Shown here in pieces: positions 40,866 to 49,107 of a stretch of 64,000 nt of DNA. This DNA comes from Roseomonas sp. Its GTDB lineage: Bacteria > Pseudomonadota > Alphaproteobacteria > Acetobacterales > Acetobacteraceae. The notes under the pieces are model-generated. The model was not told the DNA's origin, searched no databases, and worked only from the letters and a program-made list of their open reading frames with translations. Positions within the stretch are counted from its first letter, which is position 1. Each line of letters starts with the position of its first letter. Made by a program: the position numbers and the translations under genes. The stretch covers positions 216,745-280,744 of the forward strand of contig JADCER010000013.1 of NCBI GenBank assembly GCA_020249925.1. Direction: 5' to 3'.

Positions 40866-42029
40866 TTACCCCTGTGCGCCTGACAGACGCTCCACCGCGC
40901 GAAAACTGCCATCTGCCTGAATAACTGTCAGCCAAACCTTGTCCGAGCCTTGGTTCTTGTCTGCCGAAAAGGATAGCGGCATGCCATCAATATCAAAGCC
41001 ATTGGCGCGAATGGTGCCGAGAAGTGACTGGCGCGTTGGCGGATTGGCGGCTTTGGCCAGCGCCGCGAGTGTAAGGCGCCCCACCAGATAGCCTTCAAGC
41101 GACACAAAGCCAGGGGTGGCATTGGGAACCGCCGCGGCCAGCGCCGCCCGGTAGCGTTTCACGGCGGCAAGATTTTCATCGCCCGGGAAAGGTACCACCT
41201 GCGTCACCACCACCCCTGCACCGGCTGCACCCAGTTCCTGTGCCAGCGCATCACTACCGACAAAGGAGATATTGACGAAGGTTGCATTGAGCCGAAGCTG
41301 ACGCGCCGTTTTGATGAACTCGGCGCAGGGCCTATAGGCGCCAACCATGATTACCGCGTCTGGCCGGCCGCGTTGAATGGCAAGGGCAGCGCCGCGCACG
41401 GCAATTGTATTGCGTTCATAGGTGCCTTCGGCAACCAAGGCCATGTTGCGCTTGGTAAGCGCCCGCTGAACACCTGCAAGACCAGCGCGACCAAAGGCAT
41501 CATCCTGAAAGAGAATAGCAATGCGCGAAGCGCCCAGATCGCGCGTCAGGCGTTCCACCATTTCCTCGGTTTCCTGGAAATAGGAAGCGCGGAGATTGAT
41601 GACATTGGCAAGCTTGATATCACGCAGGAATTCGGCGCCGGTAAAGGGGCCGATGAAGGGCACACCTGCTTCCGCCGCAATTGGCTGTGCTGCCTGACTG
41701 GTTGGCGTGCCGACGGGACCGATCAGGGCAAAGACATTATCTTCGGTGATCAATTGCCGCGTCACGGCGGCGGATCGCACGGGTTCATAACCGTCATCAC
41801 GGGCAATCAGTTCCACTTTCCGCCCATGAATACCGCCTGCCTTATTCGCTTCATTGAAGGCGGCCAGGATGCCGTCGCGCATGCCCGTGCCCAAGGCAGC
41901 GGCCGGGCCATCCAAAGGTGCAGCCTGTCCAAAAACAATGCGATCATTAAAAATGCCTGAATTGGCCATTGATTCAGCTGTAAGAAGAAGCGCTGGGGCA
42001 GCCAGAAGGGCCGAACGGCGTGAGAGCAT
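40866..42029 (-). CDS. Periplasmic branched-chain amino acid/amide-type binding protein paired with a chemoreceptor
   Basis: This 387-residue protein has a signal peptide (MLSRRSALLAAPALLLTAESMA) and the type I periplasmic binding fold of the LivK/Peripla_BP_6 group: VFGQAAPLDGPAAALGTGMRDGILAAFNEAN, GRKVELIARDDGYEPVRS, and FALIGPVGTPTSQAAQPIA. No ABC permease or ATPase gene is adjacent; instead a chemoreceptor follows after six bases. I infer that it acts mainly as a ligand-loaded signalling partner of that receptor. GGAAAGGAAAAG precedes the ATG. The ligand is unknown, probably a small amide, amino acid or carboxylate. Confidence 0.88.
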   Translation of the reverse strand: MLSRRSALLAAPALLLTAESMANSGIFNDRIVFGQAAPLDGPAAALGTGMRDGILAAFNEANKAGGIHGRKVELIARDDGYEPVRSAAVTRQLITEDNVFALIGPVGTPTSQAAQPIAAEAGVPFIGPFTGAEFLRDIKLANVINLRASYFQETEEMVERLTRDLGASRIAILFQDDAFGRAGLAGVQRALTKRNMALVAEGTYERNTIAVRGAALAIQRGRPDAVIMVGAYRPCAEFIKTARQLRLNATFVNISFVGSDALAQELGAAGAGVVVTQVVPFPGDENLAAVKRYRAALAAAVPNATPGFVSLEGYLVGRLTLAALAKAANPPTRQSLLGTIRANGFDIDGMPLSFSADKNQGSDKVWLTVIQADGSFRAVERLSGAQG

Positions 42030-42520
42030 GACTTTTCCTTTCCAAAGACTGCGACAAGCCTACCTGGCAGAGATAAAAAAAGGGTCAAAACAACGAAGGC
42101 AGTTGCCTTAAAAATGCACCTCTGCACAATTGTTGTGACTGGATGAATGTTGTATGGATAATTTGACATGTTAATGTTTTATCAAGAATCAAATCAGGCA
42201 CAAAAGGCAATGCACTTGCTCTGAGGAACGGGCAACCATGCAATGATGCGACCCTTCGCTGCGCCAAGATTGTGGGTTGAAAAAGCTTCGGCGTAGGTTT
42301 CACCGCGCGCTTGCGCGCCTTTCTTGTGCACCACCACTTATCGAAATCGCTGAACATTTTTTTCGAATAGAATTTTGGCGCCACAAAGCGAATCCAGTGA
42401 CGCTGGAGATACGTCATTCACGCGCCATTCGCGGGCGGTTACATCAGATCAGAAGAAGCATCAGCAGCATTCAGGGATCACATTATTTTTTGGAATGGAG
42501 CCTGGGGGGGGGTGGAGCCC
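42030..42520. other. 491-base region without a credible gene between two chemotaxis genes
   Basis: The stretch is AT-richer than its neighbours. It contains the ribosome site and probably the promoter of the binding protein gene (minus strand), AT-rich blocks around 42071-42120 and 42146-42190, and near 42504-42512 a run of nine G just beyond the stop of the second chemoreceptor. A 110-codon open frame on the minus strand (42085-42417) shows no recognisable domain and no ribosome site. I see no RNA gene. It could hold a decayed element or a long regulatory leader. Confidence 0.45.
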
Positions 42521-44572
42521 TCACGCCGCCCTTAGTCGCGCCGCCAGAGACACCACGTCCTGCTGCAGCACCGCGCTTTGCCGCGCCATCGCCTCAGCCT
42601 GGCTGTCCAGCGCCGCCACCGGCGCGCCAGCGGCTTCCATGCCGCCCTGCACCTTGGCGACCGCGCCGGCAACCGCTGTGGTGCCCTCGGCCGCCGCGGC
42701 AATGCCCTGGGCAATTTCCCGCGTCGCTGCACCCTGCTGTTCAATGGCCCGCGCGGCTTCGGCGGCGATGCTGTCAATCTGCTGCACCACCTGGGCGATC
42801 CCTTGGATGGCCGCCACCGCTTCTGCGGAAGTGCCGCGAATTTCCTGTACCTGGCGGGAAATCTCCTCAGTCGCCTTGGCGGTTTGCGTCGCCAGCGCCT
42901 TTACTTCGGAAGCTACCACGGCGAAGCCCTTGCCCGCTTCACCCGCGCGCGCCGCTTCGATGGTGGCATTGAGCGCGAGAAGATTGGTCTGACCGGCAAT
43001 GGCAGTGATCAGCTTCACCACATCGCCGATCTTCTGTGCCGCGCCAGCCAGGCCCTGGACAATGGCATCGGTCCGGCCCGCATCATTCACGGCCTGGGCC
43101 GCGATGGTGGCGGAATGGCGGATTTGTTCTGAGACCGCGCCGACGGTCGCCGTCAGCTCCTCAGCGGCGGCTGCAACCTTGCCCGTTTCCTCCCGCGCGC
43201 GTTCGGCGCTGGCACCAATCCCGGTGGTGGCCTGCTGCGCATTGGCCTGTACTTGCATCAGCGCCGCCAGTGTCTCACGGCTGGTCCTTGCCTCCTGCGT
43301 CAGGGCTTGCAGGCGGGGCGTGATATCTGCTTCCAGCATATGGGCTGTTTCGGCCCGCAGTGCGGCGTGGTCCGTTTGCAGCCGCAGCAATGCGGCCTTG
43401 GCTTCATCGCGCGCCGCATGGGCGCTGAGAAGCTCGGCCCGCAGTGCGGCAAGCCCGCCATGATCGGGGCGCGCTGCCAAAGCGGCAGGCACGGCACGGC
43501 GAAAAGTGAGAAATGCCAATATCGCCGCCAAGATCAGGGCAAATGCGCCAAGCCCGATGGGCAGCATCTGCGCCGGTAGGTGCTGCGCCTGGGCAGGGCG
43601 GGCGCGCCGCGCTTCTTCCGCGGTGCTGATCAGCATGGGGCCTATCGCAGCCTGAAAACGCGCGCCCGCATCCTTGAGCCGTGCCGCCGCAGCGGCGACA
43701 TGAGTGCTGGCGCTGACACCAAGCGCATGCCGGGCGGTTGGTGCTTCCAACGCTTCATGCGCGCGCTGCAAGGCCGTGGCGGCTTCGCGGAGCGTGAGGT
43801 AGCGCGGCGCGCCGCCAAGCACGCTCATGGCATTCTGCAAGCCGGCCAGCGCGGCTTTCTGTGTGGTGAGCAATGCCTGAAAACCGGCATCATCCTGCGC
43901 GGTGCCGACACGATTGGCGATGCCGAAAAGCTCCTCCGCCGCGCTCCGTGCATTGAACAAGGCGGCTTGGCGCGGGATTTCATTATTGGCGAGCATGCCG
44001 CGCGGCCGCGGCGCCTGACCGCGCGGTGGCGCAGCACCATTCATGGCGCGGCTGATTTCCTGGCCCACCTGGTCAATCGCCGGCAGCAATGCGGCACGAA
44101 AGGCATGATGCGCCGCGCCAAGCGCGGCAATATGGCGTTCGGTTTCCTGACGCGCCTGTTGTTCCGCGGTCAGCGCGGTGGCCAATTGGCGCAGTGCCGC
44201 TGCCAGATCATTGCTGGCTGCCAGAATCGCAGCGGGGCTCTGCGCCATGCCACGCAACAGCGCATTCAGCCGGTCTTCCGCCTGGCGCGCCTGGCGCGCG
44301 GCTTCCGCCAATTCCGCTTCGGAACGCGCGAGCAACATAGGCGGCACGGCGCCCGAAAGCTGCATGGCGCGTTCAGCGACATCCAGGCTGCGCGCCAGCA
44401 TCGGCAGGCGCGGATCAGCCGGCGCTGCGGGTAGGGTCTGTGGCAGACCATGGATGATGCCGGCGGTACCCAAGGCCGCGAGCCCCACGACAAGGCCAAG
44501 CCCAAGCATGAAGCGTTTTGCTGAAGGCGCCGCAGATAAGGATTGCATCAGGTTTTCCGTATCAACATGCAT
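42521..44572 (-). CDS. Methyl-accepting chemotaxis protein
   Basis: This 683-residue chemoreceptor has an N-terminal membrane segment at about 21-41, a helical periplasmic sensor of about 285 residues, a second membrane segment with [22 protein letters not shown], and a signalling domain whose tip reads [42 protein letters not shown] domain is not obvious after the second segment; a helical linker with many Ala/Glu residues takes its place. The signalling half resembles that of the receptor at 38712-40859, but the sensors differ, so they likely sense different inputs. Confidence 0.9.
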   Translation of the reverse strand: MHVDTENLMQSLSAAPSAKRFMLGLGLVVGLAALGTAGIIHGLPQTLPAAPADPRLPMLARSLDVAERAMQLSGAVPPMLLARSEAELAEAARQARQAEDRLNALLRGMAQSPAAILAASNDLAAALRQLATALTAEQQARQETERHIAALGAAHHAFRAALLPAIDQVGQEISRAMNGAAPPRGQAPRPRGMLANNEIPRQAALFNARSAAEELFGIANRVGTAQDDAGFQALLTTQKAALAGLQNAMSVLGGAPRYLTLREAATALQRAHEALEAPTARHALGVSASTHVAAAAARLKDAGARFQAAIGPMLISTAEEARRARPAQAQHLPAQMLPIGLGAFALILAAILAFLTFRRAVPAALAARPDHGGLAALRAELLSAHAARDEAKAALLRLQTDHAALRAETAHMLEADITPRLQALTQEARTSRETLAALMQVQANAQQATTGIGASAERAREETGKVAAAAEELTATVGAVSEQIRHSATIAAQAVNDAGRTDAIVQGLAGAAQKIGDVVKLITAIAGQTNLLALNATIEAARAGEAGKGFAVVASEVKALATQTAKATEEISRQVQEIRGTSAEAVAAIQGIAQVVQQIDSIAAEAARAIEQQGAATREIAQGIAAAAEGTTAVAGAVAKVQGGMEAAGAPVAALDSQAEAMARQSAVLQQDVVSLAARLRAA

Positions 44573-44781
44573 TTCGAAAGCATCAGGATGTTAGGTGAAA
44601 TTCCTAAACAGGCGATGAGGAAGCGTGTACGGCATTCAATTCGTTATTCGTCCCGTGCCATAGTCGTGTTTAATGAAATCCTCATCCGCTGCTGCATTCT
44701 TCACCAAGCCGGAATATCCTGCCCCTGTCATGAGCCCTGCCCTGGTGGAACCGACGAAGCTGCGTCTGGCGGAAGCCAAGC

Positions 44782-44997
44782 ATGGTACTGAACTGGAAAC
44801 CGCTCACCGTGCGGCCATTTGGGATTGTCCGCCATGATCTGGAAAAGGCGATTGGGCAATCCTTCATTGCGGATGTGGTTGCGGTGATCCGCGAAATCGT
44901 GGGCAGCATCAACCAGGCGACCAAGTCCCTGGCGGAGGAGGCAGTGCAGCTTCGCGGGGCCACGCAATCGCTGATCCAGCGCCTGCAAGCGGCCTGA
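44782..44997 (+). CDS. Small helical protein of unknown function
   Basis: This 71-residue open frame ends 23 bases before a strong rightward terminator (45021-45050), which argues that a real plus-strand transcript ends here. The C-terminal 45 residues are predicted to be one long amphipathic helix (VVAVIREIVGSINQATKSL, then LRGATQSLIQRLQAA). GGAAG precedes the ATG by six bases. I recognise no family. A different-frame 54-codon reading from 44673 overlaps it, so the true start or frame is uncertain. Confidence 0.45.
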   Translation: MVLNWKPLTVRPFGIVRHDLEKAIGQSFIADVVAVIREIVGSINQATKSLAEEAVQLRGATQSLIQRLQAA

Positions 44998-45020
44998 TTG
45001 GCGCTGCTTGCCCAAAGCAA

Positions 45021-45050
45021 CGCGGTCTGCCGATGCAGGCCGCGTTTTTT
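45021..45050 (+). terminator. Strong rho-independent terminator
   Basis: CGCGGTCTGC (45021-45030) pairs with GCAGGCCGCG (45035-45044) around cgat, with one G-T wobble, followed by TTTTTT. On the minus strand the same stem is followed by TTGCTTT, so it can also end the fabI transcript. Confidence 0.85.
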
Positions 45051-45056
45051 ATGCCA

Positions 45057-45893
45057 TCAAACCGTAGAAATATCCGGCGCGTCGGGGTTCTTCATGCCGA
45101 CGATATGATAGCCGCTATCCACGTGATGCACTTCACCCGTCACGCCGGCAGCGAGATCGGACAGCAAATACAAACCCGCACCGCCCACTTCCTCAATCGT
45201 CACATTGCGGCGCAGCGGCGAATTATACTGGTTCCATTTCAGGATATAGCGGAAATCGCCAATGCCACTTGCAGCAAGCGTCTTGATCGGGCCGGCGCTG
45301 ATGGCGTTCACGCGAATGCCGGCCTCACCCAAATCGGTCGCCATATAGCGCACGCTGGCTTCCAGGGCGGCCTTCGCCACACCCATCACATTGTAATGCG
45401 GTGTCACGCGCTCCGCCCCAAGATAGGAAAGGGTGAGTTGCGCCCCGCCCCGCTTCATCAGCGCGGCAGCGCGGCGGCCGACGGCGACGAAGGAATAGCA
45501 GGAAACATCCATCGCCTGCAGGAACGCGTCGCGCGGCGTGTCCAGATAGCGCCCGCGCAGATACTGCTTATCGGCAAAGCCAATGGCATGGACCAGGAAA
45601 TCCAGCCCGCCCCAGGCCTTTTCGACCTCGCCAAAGGCGGCATCCATATCGGCGTCATCGGCCACATCGCAGGGCACAACCAGGCTAGACCCCAGGCTTT
45701 CCGCCAGTGGGCGCACGCGCTTTTCCAGCGCTTCCCCTTGATAGGTGAAGGCAACCTCTCCCCCCTGCGCGGCGATGGCCTGCGCAATGCCCCAGGCGAT
45801 GGAACGATCATTCGCAACACCCATGATCAGGCCGCGCTTGCCGGCCATCAGGGTGCCTTTGGGGATGCTGGGTGCTGGTTCCGCGTCGTTCAT
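45057..45893 (-). CDS. fabI: Enoyl-ACP reductase FabI
   Basis: This 278-residue enzyme reduces enoyl-ACP with NADH in the last step of fatty acid elongation and is the target of triclosan-type inhibitors. It has GKRGLIMGVANDRSIAWGIA near residue 18, VHAIGFADK, and the FabI active-site pattern with Tyr157 (LSYLGAE), Tyr167 (HYNVMG) and Lys174. I start at the ATG at 45893 (MNDAEPAPSIPKG), which gives the usual short leader; ribosome signals are weak there. It is divergent from pdxH. Confidence 0.95.
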   Translation of the reverse strand: MNDAEPAPSIPKGTLMAGKRGLIMGVANDRSIAWGIAQAIAAQGGEVAFTYQGEALEKRVRPLAESLGSSLVVPCDVADDADMDAAFGEVEKAWGGLDFLVHAIGFADKQYLRGRYLDTPRDAFLQAMDVSCYSFVAVGRRAAALMKRGGAQLTLSYLGAERVTPHYNVMGVAKAALEASVRYMATDLGEAGIRVNAISAGPIKTLAASGIGDFRYILKWNQYNSPLRRNVTIEEVGGAGLYLLSDLAAGVTGEVHHVDSGYHIVGMKNPDAPDISTV

Positions 45894-46011
45894 CGGGTGA
45901 TGGACCATCCGGCTAAAACTATGCGCGCCCTCTGCCATGGCGGCGAATGCCGGGCAAGGGCCTTGTCCTTTCGCAAAGCCTCCCGATACAGGGCATGACA
46001 AGGAGAACCCC

Positions 46012-46608
46012 ATGGACGGCACCGTGACCACCACCGAAGACCCCTATGCCCTGTTTCAGGATTGGATGGCGGAGGCCACCAAGGGGGAGATCAATGACCC
46101 GAATGCGGTGTGCCTGGCGACCGCCACGCCGGATGGCCGGCCATCGGCGCGGATGGTGCTGCTGAAGGGCGTGGATGCGCGGGGCTTTGTTTTCTACACC
46201 AATCTGGATAGCCGGAAAGGCGGCGAATTGGCCGCCAATCCCTTTGCCGCGCTGTGCTTTCACTGGAAGACGCTCCAGCGCAGCATTCGCGTGGAAGGCC
46301 AGGTGGAGCAGGTCTCGGATGCTGAGGCGGATGCCTATTATGCGTCCCGCGCGCGCACATCCCGCCTGGGGGCTTGGGCGTCCAAGCAATCCCGCCCGCT
46401 GGAAAGCCGCTTTGCCTTGGAAAAGGCAGTGGCGGAATACGGGCTGAAATATGCGGTGGGCGAGATTCCGCGCCCGCCCTTCTGGTCCGGTTTTCGCGTG
46501 CTGCCGGCGCGGATTGAATTCTGGCGCGACATGCCCTTCCGCCTGCATGAACGCCGCGTCTTCCATCGCGAAGGCGCGGGGTGGCGGCTGGAAACCCTCT
46601 ACCCGTGA
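46012..46608 (+). CDS. pdxH: Pyridoxamine 5'-phosphate oxidase
   Basis: This 198-residue FMN enzyme oxidises pyridoxine/pyridoxamine 5'-phosphate to pyridoxal phosphate. It shows [58 protein letters not shown], and the C-terminal [27 protein letters not shown] with the RLHER substrate-binding motif. AAGGAGAA precedes the ATG. Its stop overlaps the GTG start of the next gene by four bases, so the two are translationally coupled. Confidence 0.95.
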   Translation: MDGTVTTTEDPYALFQDWMAEATKGEINDPNAVCLATATPDGRPSARMVLLKGVDARGFVFYTNLDSRKGGELAANPFAALCFHWKTLQRSIRVEGQVEQVSDAEADAYYASRARTSRLGAWASKQSRPLESRFALEKAVAEYGLKYAVGEIPRPPFWSGFRVLPARIEFWRDMPFRLHERRVFHREGAGWRLETLYP

Positions 46609-48086
46609 CGCTTGCCGCCGGCATTCCCCAGAACCAGGCGGAAGTGGCCGCGTTTTTGGAGAAGCTTGCCGGCACCACGCCGATCCAAACGCATATCTCG
46701 GCGATTTTCGTGGGGTGCAACACCGCCTGGAAGATGAAAAAAGCCGTCGCTTTGGGGTTTCTCGATTTCAGCACCCTGGCGGCGCGGGCGCATTTCTGCC
46801 GGCGGGAATTGGAGTTGAACCAGCCTGCCGCGCCGGGGATTTACCGCGATGTGGTGGCGATCACCCGCGCCCCGGATGGCAGCTTGCAGGAAGGCGGGGC
46901 GGGTGAGGTGGTGGAATGGGTGCTCCGCATGGCGCCGATCCCGGCCGGGGATTTCCTGGATGCGGTGGCGGCGCGCGGCGCGCTGACGCCTGCCTTGCTG
47001 GACGCCTTGGGTGATGCGGTTTCTGCGCTGCATCAGGCAGCCCCGAAGGTTGAGGCGCTGGATGCGCCGGCCGCCATGGCGCAGGTGCTGGCCGGCAATC
47101 TGCGCGCCGCCGGCGCCGCGGGCTTGCCCGAAGCGGCCCTTGCCCCGCTTGCCGCGCGGTTTCAGGCAGCGCTGGAGGGCGTGGTGCCAAAATTGGCCGC
47201 CCGCGCGGCGGAAGGGCGCATCCGGCGCTGCCACGGCGATCTGCATTTGGGGAATTTGTGCCTGTGGCAGGGCAAGCCCACCCCCTTTGATGCGCTGGAA
47301 TTTGATGAGGCGCTGGCGCGGATTGATACGGGCTATGATCTGGCCTTCCTGCTGATGGATCTGGACCGTCAAGCGGGGCACGCGGCGGCGAATCGCGTAC
47401 TCAACCGTTATCTGGCGCGGTCGGGCGATTATGGCGTGCTTGGGCTTTTGCCGTTCTGGCTCGCGCTCCGCGCCCTGGTGCGCGCGCATGTGGAAGCCGC
47501 GCGCGGGCGGGATGGTGTGCCGCTGCTCCGCGCCGCCGAGGCGTATCTCGCGCCACCGCCGCCGCGGCTGATTGCGGTGGGCGGGCTGCAAGGCACCGGC
47601 AAATCCACCCTGGCGCGCGGCCTGGCCCCCGCCCTCGGCGCCGCCCCGGGCGCGCTGCTGTTGCGATCCGATGAGCTCCGCAAACGGCGCTTCGGCCTGG
47701 CGCCGGAGGAACCCCTACCGCTCGAGGCCTATACCGAAGCCATTAGCGCCGCGACACATGAAGAATTATTCATGATTGCGGAGGCCGCGCTGCGCCAGGG
47801 CCATGCGGTGGCGCTGGATGCAATGTTTTTGGACGCGCAGCATCGGCGGAAGGCGGCGGAAATCGCGGCGCGTATTGGCGTGCCCTTCCAGGGTTTTTGG
47901 CTTGAAGCGCCTATGGAAATCCTGAAATCGCGCATCCTGGCGCGGCGCGGCGATGCCTCTGACGCGACCATCGCCGTGCTGGAACGCGCGGCCCAATCCG
48001 ACCCCGGCGCGATTGAGTGGCGCCGGCTGGATGCGGCGGGGGATGCGCTTGGCGCGGCACGCCAGGCCCTTGGCGTGGCGGGCTGA
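46605..48086 (+). CDS. Aminoglycoside-phosphotransferase-like domain fused to a P-loop kinase domain
   Basis: This 493-residue fusion starts with GTG overlapping the pdxH stop. The N-terminal part (about 1-315) is APH-like: a nucleotide lobe, then the catalytic HGDLHLGN at about 210-217 and a [14 protein letters not shown] segment. The C-terminal part (from about 320) is a P-loop kinase/AAA domain with [15 protein letters not shown] near 326-340 and [18 protein letters not shown]. Proteins of this two-domain architecture occur widely but have no settled function. Coupling to pdxH suggests a metabolic phosphotransferase rather than drug resistance. Confidence 0.82.
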   Translation: MTLAAGIPQNQAEVAAFLEKLAGTTPIQTHISAIFVGCNTAWKMKKAVALGFLDFSTLAARAHFCRRELELNQPAAPGIYRDVVAITRAPDGSLQEGGAGEVVEWVLRMAPIPAGDFLDAVAARGALTPALLDALGDAVSALHQAAPKVEALDAPAAMAQVLAGNLRAAGAAGLPEAALAPLAARFQAALEGVVPKLAARAAEGRIRRCHGDLHLGNLCLWQGKPTPFDALEFDEALARIDTGYDLAFLLMDLDRQAGHAAANRVLNRYLARSGDYGVLGLLPFWLALRALVRAHVEAARGRDGVPLLRAAEAYLAPPPPRLIAVGGLQGTGKSTLARGLAPALGAAPGALLLRSDELRKRRFGLAPEEPLPLEAYTEAISAATHEELFMIAEAALRQGHAVALDAMFLDAQHRRKAAEIAARIGVPFQGFWLEAPMEILKSRILARRGDASDATIAVLERAAQSDPGAIEWRRLDAAGDALGAARQALGVAG

Positions 48087-48155
48087 AATATGCGCTAATC
48101 CACCCCATATCTGGGACGACGCAATCAAGACCAAAACAACAGAGGAGGCATGGCC

Positions 48156-49034
48156 ATGGCCTATCGCCGTCTATTGCTGCCGCTGACCGGTACGGCTGCG
48201 GGGGAATCCGCGCTTGCCACCGCGCTGATTGCCGCGCGCATTTGGGGCGCGCATGTGCATTGCCTGCATGTGCGCGTGGATGCGCGCGATGTCGCGCCGC
48301 TCGCCGGGGAAGGGCTTTCGGGCGCGATGATCGAGGAAATGATGGCCGCCACCGAACGCGAAAGCGGAGAACGGGCGGATCGCGTGAAGACTCTGTTCCA
48401 GAAATTCACCGCCAATCTGGGCGATGTGACGCTGGCCGATAACCCCGATACCGCGGCGAAAACCGCGGGGCCCACGCTGTCCTTCGAATCCATGGTGGGG
48501 CGGGAAGAGGATATCGTCGCGCAGCAATCGCGGCTTTACGATCTGGCCGTGGTGCCGCACCCCGAAGCGGGTGAGGATGTTTCCAGCAGCGATGCGCTGC
48601 ATGCCATCCTGTTCGACTCCGGCCGGCCAGTGTTGATCGCGCCGCGCACGCCGCCGGCGGCGATTGGCACGCGGGTTTGCGTGGCCTGGAATGGCACGGC
48701 GGAAAGTGCCGCAGCGGTGGCGGCAGCACTTCCCTGGCTGCATCAGGCCAAGGCGGTGCGCGTCCTTTGCGCCGATGAATATCAGCGCCGCGGCCCGAAG
48801 GCCGAGGGCATTCAGGCCTATCTCCGCTGGCATGGGATTGATGCGGAAATAACGCCCTTCAAGCCGCAAACCCGCGATGTGGGGGCGGGGCTTTTGGGCG
48901 CGGTGCGCGATTTCGGCGCTGACCTGCTTTCCATGGGTGCCTATAGCCATTCCCGCCTGCGGCAATTGATCCTGGGTGGCGTCACGCGCCACGTGCTGGA
49001 GAACGCGGAAATTCCCGTGCTGATGTGTCGGTGA
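48156..49034 (+). CDS. Universal stress protein (UspA family, tandem)
   Basis: This protein of about 292 residues has two Usp-like halves. The C-terminal half holds the nucleotide-binding pattern SMGAYSHSRLRQLILGGVTRHVL near residues 258-279; the N-terminal half (RRLLLPLTGTAAGESAL) is more divergent and lacks a clean motif. Usp proteins are cytoplasmic stress-response factors, some binding ATP. I prefer the ATG at 48156, which sits seven bases after GAGGAGG; the ATG at 48150 is too close to that site. It is separated by 69 bases from the fusion gene and may be transcribed alone. Confidence 0.85.
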   Translation: MAYRRLLLPLTGTAAGESALATALIAARIWGAHVHCLHVRVDARDVAPLAGEGLSGAMIEEMMAATERESGERADRVKTLFQKFTANLGDVTLADNPDTAAKTAGPTLSFESMVGREEDIVAQQSRLYDLAVVPHPEAGEDVSSSDALHAILFDSGRPVLIAPRTPPAAIGTRVCVAWNGTAESAAAVAAALPWLHQAKAVRVLCADEYQRRGPKAEGIQAYLRWHGIDAEITPFKPQTRDVGAGLLGAVRDFGADLLSMGAYSHSRLRQLILGGVTRHVLENAEIPVLMCR

Positions 49035-49107
49035 GGGTTTTGCGCGGGGTAGGCCCTTCGCAAGAATCGCCCTAGATTCCCTCCCCTGGGAGTTCACAGG
49101 GCGATTC

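Noticed and set aside
40866..42029. Part of a branched-chain amino acid ABC transporter operon
   Set aside because: No permease or ATPase gene lies on either side; the partner gene is a chemoreceptor.
42085..42417. A 110-codon minus-strand gene in the chemotaxis gap
   Set aside because: No ribosome site, no domain and an unusual amino acid mix (many Lys, Phe, Trp in one part); it reads like open noncoding DNA.
46605..48086. An aminoglycoside resistance gene
   Set aside because: The APH-like domain is fused to a P-loop kinase and is translationally coupled to pdxH, which points to metabolism rather than drug modification.
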